This document shows, one piece after another, positions 51,098 to 55,738 of a DNA stretch of 55,738 nt. The notes beneath the pieces were generated by a model. That model was not told where the DNA came from, ran no database searches, and was given only the letters and a program-made list of their open reading frames with translations. The stretch is from Thecamonas trahens ATCC 50062 (lineage: Eukaryota > Apusozoa > Apusomonadida > Apusomonadidae), in NCBI RefSeq assembly GCF_000142905.1, contig NW_013657653.1, positions 366,587 through 422,324 of the forward strand, read 5' to 3'. The position numbers and the translations under genes are program-made. The first letter of the stretch is position 1, and each line of letters starts with the position of its first letter.

Positions 51098-51745
51098 TTA
51101 TCGTTTTGATGCGCCGGCCCCATGGCCGTGGTGGCCGTGGAAGAAGCATTCCGAGTTGGCCTTCCATCGCGACGGCGGCGGCGGCTCGATCTCGACGCCG
51201 TCATCGGCTGGCGCAGCAGCGTAGAACTCCTTCTTCCAGATCGGAACCGAGGCCTTGAGCGCGTCGATGGCCCAGGTGACGGCTGCCAGCGACTCAGCGC
51301 GATGCGGCGACGAGGCGAGAATGACCACCGACGCGTCCGAGACCGGAACGGTGCCAATGCGGTGGGCGATGACAACGTGCAGGAGGTCCGGCCACTGCTC
51401 GCGTGCCTTGGCGCAGATCTTGGCCATCTCGCGCATGGCCATCGGCCCATACGCCTCGTACTCGAGTCGCTCCACAGGCTGGCCGTTGAAGTTGTCGCGC
51501 GTCACTCCCGAGAACATGGAAACTGCGCCTGCACCAGACGCCAGAGCCCTTTCATACAAGGCGCCGATGTCAAGCGGGCCGTCGGAGAGCAGCACAAGGT
51601 CCGCGCCATCAGGACCGACAGCTTGCTCCACCGGCTCGGCCGGAACTGATGGTGGCGTCTCTGGGAGCGTGCCCGGCGGGAGGAGGTCAGTCGAGGCAGA
51701 CGGATCGCGGGCGTGAGCATGGGCGCACGACGTGGGCGTCGACAT
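51098..51745 (-). CDS. MOCS2B: Molybdopterin synthase large subunit (MoaE / MOCS2B)
   Basis: 215 residues. The MoaE body begins at about residue 50: SDGPLDIGALYERALASGAG, SMFSGVTRDNFNGQPVERLE, YEAYGPMAMREMAKI, then HRIGTVPVSDASVVI, SSPHRAESLAAV, and the catalytic-lysine motif PIWKKEFY. Converts precursor Z (cPMP) to molybdopterin together with the small subunit encoded immediately upstream. The first ~45 residues are a variable extension. The C terminus has FFHGHHGHGAG. Convergent with the acid phosphatase gene, 30 bp between stops in an AT-rich stretch. Confidence 0.95.
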   Translation of the reverse strand: MSTPTSCAHAHARDPSASTDLLPPGTLPETPPSVPAEPVEQAVGPDGADLVLLSDGPLDIGALYERALASGAGAVSMFSGVTRDNFNGQPVERLEYEAYGPMAMREMAKICAKAREQWPDLLHVVIAHRIGTVPVSDASVVILASSPHRAESLAAVTWAIDALKASVPIWKKEFYAAAPADDGVEIEPPPPSRWKANSECFFHGHHGHGAGASKR

Positions 51746-51760
51746 CGTCGCTATGGCAGA

Positions 51761-52015
51761 TCACCCACCAGAAATGGGAGGGATGAAGCCGACTTCGTCG
51801 CCGTCGTGAAGAACCGGATCGGCGCCGTCGTCGAGGTACTCGAGATTGAGAACAAGGACCGAGGAAGTGGCCAGATGAGTCAGAGCGGGGAAGGCCGAGA
51901 GAATCGAGTCACTCAGCAGCGTCTGCAGCGAGGTACCGTCGGCAACGTCAAAGACCGACTCGTTGACTCCGGTCACGTCCTTGGCTGCTGCAAAGTAGAA
52001 GCAGGTAATGCGCAT
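51761..52015 (-). CDS. MOCS2A: Molybdopterin synthase small subunit (MoaD / MOCS2A)
   Basis: 84 residues from ATG 52015, a ubiquitin-like fold of normal MoaD size: MRITCFYFAAAKDVTG start, LATSSVLVLNLEYLDDG, and the essential C-terminal VGFIPPISGG, whose terminal Gly is thiocarboxylated by MOCS3. The stop codon is followed after 15 bases by the ATG of the large subunit on the same strand, so one transcript carrying both is likely. The frame is open further upstream, but without homology. Confidence 0.95.
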   Translation of the reverse strand: MRITCFYFAAAKDVTGVNESVFDVADGTSLQTLLSDSILSAFPALTHLATSSVLVLNLEYLDDGADPVLHDGDEVGFIPPISGG

Positions 52016-52160
52016 GCACCCGAGCGGGAGAGGTGTGTATGGGTGGGGAGGGGGCGAGGCGCGGGCGTATGCGGGGGAAGAGGGGAGCTCGGGTGGGGTC
52101 GCGTCTCGCTCGGTCACGCGGCAGTTGCGAGTCGGGTGACACTTGGCTGGGCGGTTGACT

Positions 52161-55100
52161 TTACGCTGACGTCGGTGAGGGAGGCGAGACCTGTGACGCA
52201 GGAGTGCTGCCGTAGGTGCCGGCGGTCGGGGAGAGGAGCTGAGTCTCATCTGGGCGCTGGCGGGCGGCGGCACGGCGGGCGCGGAGGCGGAAGCCGACGA
52301 CGACAGCGATGGCGAGGACGATGGCGACAGCGGCGACGACGAGGCCGACGATGAGGCCGATGTTGGGACCAGAGACGTGGACTCGGAACGGCGAGTTGCG
52401 TGCACTCATGCCGTTGACCATGACCAAGACCTCGTACTTGCCGGCTTTGCGGAAGCCAAAGCTTGCGCGCCAGGCGAGACTGGCCGGCTCGGCCGCCATG
52501 ACGACGGTGCCGGAGACCGGGCCCGAGACGATAAGAGAGACGTTGTTGGAGCGGGCGGCCATGGCGCTGGCCGTCATGTCGTTGCCGTATCGGTCTGTGC
52601 CGCGGAGCCAGAACGTTCCGTCATGACCGTGGCTGAGCGCAGTTGGGCCCGTGGCGATGGAGGCTGGGCCGTAGAGAGCATCAGGCTCAATATGGACTCG
52701 GTACGGCGAGTCCGGCAGCGGCACGCCGTCTTGCACGATGGCGACGGCGTAGATGGCAGAAGCGTTGGTGGCCGGGTACGTGATGACAAACGGCGAGGTT
52801 TCCGAGACAAAGGCAATCGGAACGGTCGCGCCGGAGCCGACCTCGGTGACGGCCACGTTGATGGCGGCGGCGGCGAGGGTGGCGCCGACGATGCGGTTGC
52901 CGTAGGCATCAAAGACGTCGATGGTAAAGGCGTCGTCACCTGCGGCAGTGGAAGGCGAGACGCCAGAGCCGGCCACGGTGGTCTTGGGCCGGGCGGCGGC
53001 GGCAGGCGTGATGAGCGCCGGCAGCGGCTGGACCTGCGGCGCGACGACGGCGCCGTTGAGCAGAATCCACAGCTCGTACTGTGCGGCATGTGTCAGTCCA
53101 TACGACGTGTGCCAGAGCAAGGTCTCGGCATCAAAGACAAAAGGAGGAAGCGGGATCGGGCGCCCGCCGCTCGTCAGCGGGGTGGCGGTGAGGTTTGCGG
53201 TGAGCGCGCGGGTGATGTTGAGCCCGACAAGGGCGACGTCGGCCGAGGTGAGGACGTTGCTCCACACGTCGCAGAGGACGAGCGAGATGTTGACCAGGGT
53301 ACCTGCAGGATGAACGAGCTGCTGCGGGGAGGTAGCAATGGTCGATGTAGTGGCGTCGGGTGTGCTCGGGCCGAGAACAACCAGCAGTGGTGAGTCCGGA
53401 GGAGGAACACCGTCGACGGTAACGGATACATGATACTCGCCGGCGAGAGTGGCAAAGTACTCAAAGGCAAAGATGCTGGCGTTGAGAAGGGTTGGTCCGG
53501 TAAGTGGGAGCGGAGCGAGTGGGGCAGCGACGGTAGTGACGTTGGCAGCGACGGCAAGGAGCGCAGGATCGATGACATTGCCGAACTCGTCGCGGGCGAC
53601 AATGTAAAGAGCGAGGTTACGGCCGACATGCGAGCCAGACGGCGCGACGCCCGGTCCAGATACCAGGGTCTTGGACACGTCAGGCTTGTTGGTCGAGAGA
53701 AGAGTGAGTGGAAGTGGCGAGCCGGCAATAGCAGTGCCGGCGAGGGTGACGTCGACGGCGTAGTCGCCGGCGACAGTGGAAGAGTAGGTGAGAGTGTAGT
53801 TGCCGTCGGCGTGGTCGACGAGCGACAGGTCCAGGGCGGCCGGGCCCGAGGCCTGGACAGCCTTCAAGGGCGCACCGCCGACCACCTGCGGATTACCGTA
53901 CTTGTCGAAGAGCGCAAAGTTGATGGCGGCGAGCGAGCCGACGACGGCGCCGTGGACGCCGTTGCCGGACGTGACAGTCGACGCCGGGTCGGGCAAGCCG
54001 GGCCGAATGCCGAACAGGTACACACCGCCGTTGTTGAGGAGGATCGACGAGATGGAGACGCCCATCGAGTACGGCTCGCCGGCACGGGTAAACTGATAGG
54101 TGCCGACGTAGCGACCGGCGTCGGCGTAGGTGACGGCAAAGTGCGGGTCGAGCGAGAGCGGGACGACGTCTGCGACGACCGGCGCGGCCGATTCGGCGGT
54201 GAGGTTGTTGCCGTAGACATCGACAGTCTGGATGGTGATGGGGAAGATCTGGCCGGCGTAGCCGTCGGTCGGGGTCGGGGCGTAGTGCGAGCGAGCGGCA
54301 TCGAGCGCGGCCGGCGCGACGGTGACGGTATACGGCGAGTCGGCGACGGGCGCACCGCCAAGCTGGAGCAGAAGCTTGACTGGGCCGGCCCGCTGCAGCG
54401 AGTAGGTGCCAGAGTACACGCCATCACCGGTGTAGACAAGTTCGACCGAGCCCGTACCGGGAGCCGGCGGCGGGTCGAGTCGGGCAGTGAGGGAAGAGTC
54501 GGGGACCGGGTACGGGTAGACAAAGCCATACTGGTCGTGGAGGGTGATGGAAAAGTGGGCGGTGGCGCCCGCGGTGGCGGCGGTGAGACCAGGTCCGGAT
54601 GCAAGCGAGACGTTGGCGATCGGCTGCGAAAGCGAGGTGTAGTGCCATGCCATGAGCTGCTGCAGCGCACCGCCGGCCGGGCCAGTCGCGCCTGTAAAGC
54701 CGATTTTTGCGGCGCGGGAGGCCGGGGCGACGAGCGCAGGCAGGTCGTAGGCGTGGCAGGTGAAGACCGGGGTGGCAATGGGCTCGAACCAGACACGGAG
54801 TGAGGGGCTGGATCCTGGAGGCGCCCAGGCCAGCGGCGAGGAGTACTCAATGCGGATCTCGACGCCGTCTGGATTGAAGAACGAGGGCAGGGCGGTGGCC
54901 GGGGCACAGAGAACAGCCGGGGCGGCCTCGCGAGCCGAGTTGGGCTCGCCACCGAGCGAGTGGACAGAGATGTGAGGCAGCAGCGGATCGTTCATGTCGG
55001 CATCCGAGAAGATGTCAAACTCGACAGCGAGCGAGAGCGGAATGCCGGTGGTGCCTGTCGGCTCGGTGGCGGCGTAGCCGATGCCAGCACCAGCACCGGC

Positions 55101-55466
55101 ATATTGCTTGGGCGATGCGTTGACGACAAAAGCTACGCCATCCTGGGCAGGTATGCCTTCGAGAGAAGTAAAGTTGAGCTTGAACGAGGTGACAAAGCCA
55201 TTGAGCTGAACATGGTTGGTGGTGAAGACCGAGCCTGCGCCAGACAATGCGATGTCGGGCAGAGCCACGACGTGACGGCCACCGACCGAGACTACCTCGG
55301 CAATGGAGAGTTGCAAGCCAGCAGTCGAGGTAAAGTTAGAGTATGAGAATGCGGTAGCAGGAGGAGGTGTCGTCCCTGAGGAGAGCGAGAGTGAGAGAGA
55401 GAGCATGATGAAGAGGTAGAGCAAGTGCGAGTACGAGTCCTCCGAGCCGGCCAGCACGTGCGCCAT
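52161..55466 (-). CDS. Single-pass surface protein: L-type lectin domain plus filamin-type Ig repeats
   Basis: 1101 residues. A hydrophobic segment (LLYLFIMLSLSLSLSSG) precedes an L-type (legume-like) lectin domain (FTTNHVQLNGF, DGVAFVVNAS, LAVEFDIFSDADMNDP, HISVHSLGG). Then come about seven filamin-type repeats with the marks DQYGFVY, DVYGNN, DKYGNP, DEFGNV, DVWSNV, DAYGNR, DRYGND, each ending in a (D)SPY/SPL strand. A single TM helix (LIVGLVVAAVAIVLAIAVVVGF), a stop-transfer RLRARRAAAR and a short Ser/Thr tail end the protein. Many NxS/T sites fit an extracellular location. The start is uncertain: another frame from ATG 55591 (MTSPYDEYAPNGRPVG) could join if one base were missing near 55500. 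Confidence 0.85.
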   Translation of the reverse strand: MAHVLAGSEDSYSHLLYLFIMLSLSLSLSSGTTPPPATAFSYSNFTSTAGLQLSIAEVVSVGGRHVVALPDIALSGAGSVFTTNHVQLNGFVTSFKLNFTSLEGIPAQDGVAFVVNASPKQYAGAGAGIGYAATEPTGTTGIPLSLAVEFDIFSDADMNDPLLPHISVHSLGGEPNSAREAAPAVLCAPATALPSFFNPDGVEIRIEYSSPLAWAPPGSSPSLRVWFEPIATPVFTCHAYDLPALVAPASRAAKIGFTGATGPAGGALQQLMAWHYTSLSQPIANVSLASGPGLTAATAGATAHFSITLHDQYGFVYPYPVPDSSLTARLDPPPAPGTGSVELVYTGDGVYSGTYSLQRAGPVKLLLQLGGAPVADSPYTVTVAPAALDAARSHYAPTPTDGYAGQIFPITIQTVDVYGNNLTAESAAPVVADVVPLSLDPHFAVTYADAGRYVGTYQFTRAGEPYSMGVSISSILLNNGGVYLFGIRPGLPDPASTVTSGNGVHGAVVGSLAAINFALFDKYGNPQVVGGAPLKAVQASGPAALDLSLVDHADGNYTLTYSSTVAGDYAVDVTLAGTAIAGSPLPLTLLSTNKPDVSKTLVSGPGVAPSGSHVGRNLALYIVARDEFGNVIDPALLAVAANVTTVAAPLAPLPLTGPTLLNASIFAFEYFATLAGEYHVSVTVDGVPPPDSPLLVVLGPSTPDATTSTIATSPQQLVHPAGTLVNISLVLCDVWSNVLTSADVALVGLNITRALTANLTATPLTSGGRPIPLPPFVFDAETLLWHTSYGLTHAAQYELWILLNGAVVAPQVQPLPALITPAAAARPKTTVAGSGVSPSTAAGDDAFTIDVFDAYGNRIVGATLAAAAINVAVTEVGSGATVPIAFVSETSPFVITYPATNASAIYAVAIVQDGVPLPDSPYRVHIEPDALYGPASIATGPTALSHGHDGTFWLRGTDRYGNDMTASAMAARSNNVSLIVSGPVSGTVVMAAEPASLAWRASFGFRKAGKYEVLVMVNGMSARNSPFRVHVSGPNIGLIVGLVVAAVAIVLAIAVVVGFRLRARRAAARQRPDETQLLSPTAGTYGSTPASQVSPPSPTSA

Positions 55467-55591
55467 GTCGTCCTCGGCTGGAGAGACGTGCCAGAATCAA
55501 GCGAGGGCGGTGGGCGGAGTGGCGGCAAACTGCGACCTTTCATTCCGACTGGTCTTCCATTGGGAGCATACTCGTCGTACGGACTGGTCAT

Positions 55592-55738
55592 GAGTGCTGC
55601 GTGTGTGGTATGTGGTGGAGACGGCGGGAGGGTGGAGGGGGGCGAGGTGTGTATGTGTGGCGCATGTGTGTGCGTGTGTGTGTGTGTGGTGGGGGTGGGG
55701 GGTGGTGGTGGTGGGGTGGGGGGGTGGGAGGAGGAGGG
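55592..55738. repeat. (TG)n and GGTGG simple sequence at right edge
   Basis: (TGTG) tract at about 55668-55688 followed by G-rich GGTGGTGG sequence, the upstream region of the lectin-filamin gene. Confidence 0.7.

Overview
The window looks like nuclear DNA of a GC-rich, gene-dense free-living protist. Evidence: spliceosomal introns, eukaryote-only families (holocytochrome c synthase, DENN GEF, taxilin, RhoGEF, RRP45, CK2-like kinase, twin-CX9C protein), Ser/Gly/Ala/Pro-rich low complexity, many simple repeats and a 430-bp assembly gap. The overall flavour suggests an apusomonad such as Thecamonas, but that is an inference from gene content and composition, not something the sequence proves.

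Layout, left to right: a gene cut by the left edge (1-607, -); a very large kinase/pseudokinase gene (1262-6121, -); a CK2-like kinase with RS tail (6819-9334, -); a membrane-anchored Cys/His protein (9663-10742, +); a TMEM185-like RING membrane protein (10764-12238, -); an HSL-type esterase (12555-13997, -); holocytochrome c synthase (14625-15542, +); an E2-like (UBC) multidomain protein (15724-17769, +); gap (17825-18254); a seven-TM protein (18442-19641, +); DENND6-like GEF (19759-22099, +); triple-WWE protein (22276-23772, +); taxilin (23800-24977, -); giant coiled coil with 126-bp repeats (25321-30452, +); SQR-like flavoprotein (30574-31809, +); secreted/TM EF-hand protein (31828-33074, -) with a relic copy behind it; 2OG-Fe(II) oxygenase (33505-35058, -); SLC35-like transporter (35505-36734, +); CMC4-like twin-CX9C protein (36758-37006, -); SLC45-like transporter (37436-39886, +); START-like protein (40141-41036, +); RhoGEF (41039-43993, -); exosome RRP45 (44209-45537, -); a doubtful coiled-coil gene (45808-46305, -); class III ADH (46786-47985, +); BPNT1-like phosphatase (48650-49615, +); histidine acid phosphatase (49803-51067, +); the two molybdopterin synthase subunits in tandem (51098-51745 and 51761-52015, -); and a lectin/filamin-repeat membrane protein (52161-55466, -).

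Genome-level patterns matter as much as single genes. (1) Nine frame breaks in seven genes are each repaired by adding exactly one base in or next to a short same-base run, and every repaired length is divisible by three; this is the signature of homopolymer undercalling. (2) The introns I can place mostly begin GTACG rather than GTAAG, implying an unusual 5' splice site. (3) Many start codons have long C runs on the coding strand 30-140 bp upstream. (4) All six well-defined convergent gene pairs have stop codons only 2-30 bp apart.

Functionally the genes are mostly independent housekeeping or signalling genes. The one obvious functional pair is MOCS2A/MOCS2B, separated by 15 bases on the same strand, resembling the bicistronic MOCS2 locus of animals. 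The most interesting unknowns are the seven-TM protein (topology like gustatory-receptor-like channels), the triple-WWE protein, the E2 fused to an unrecognised domain, and the kinase-ankyrin-PH-pseudokinase-armadillo protein.
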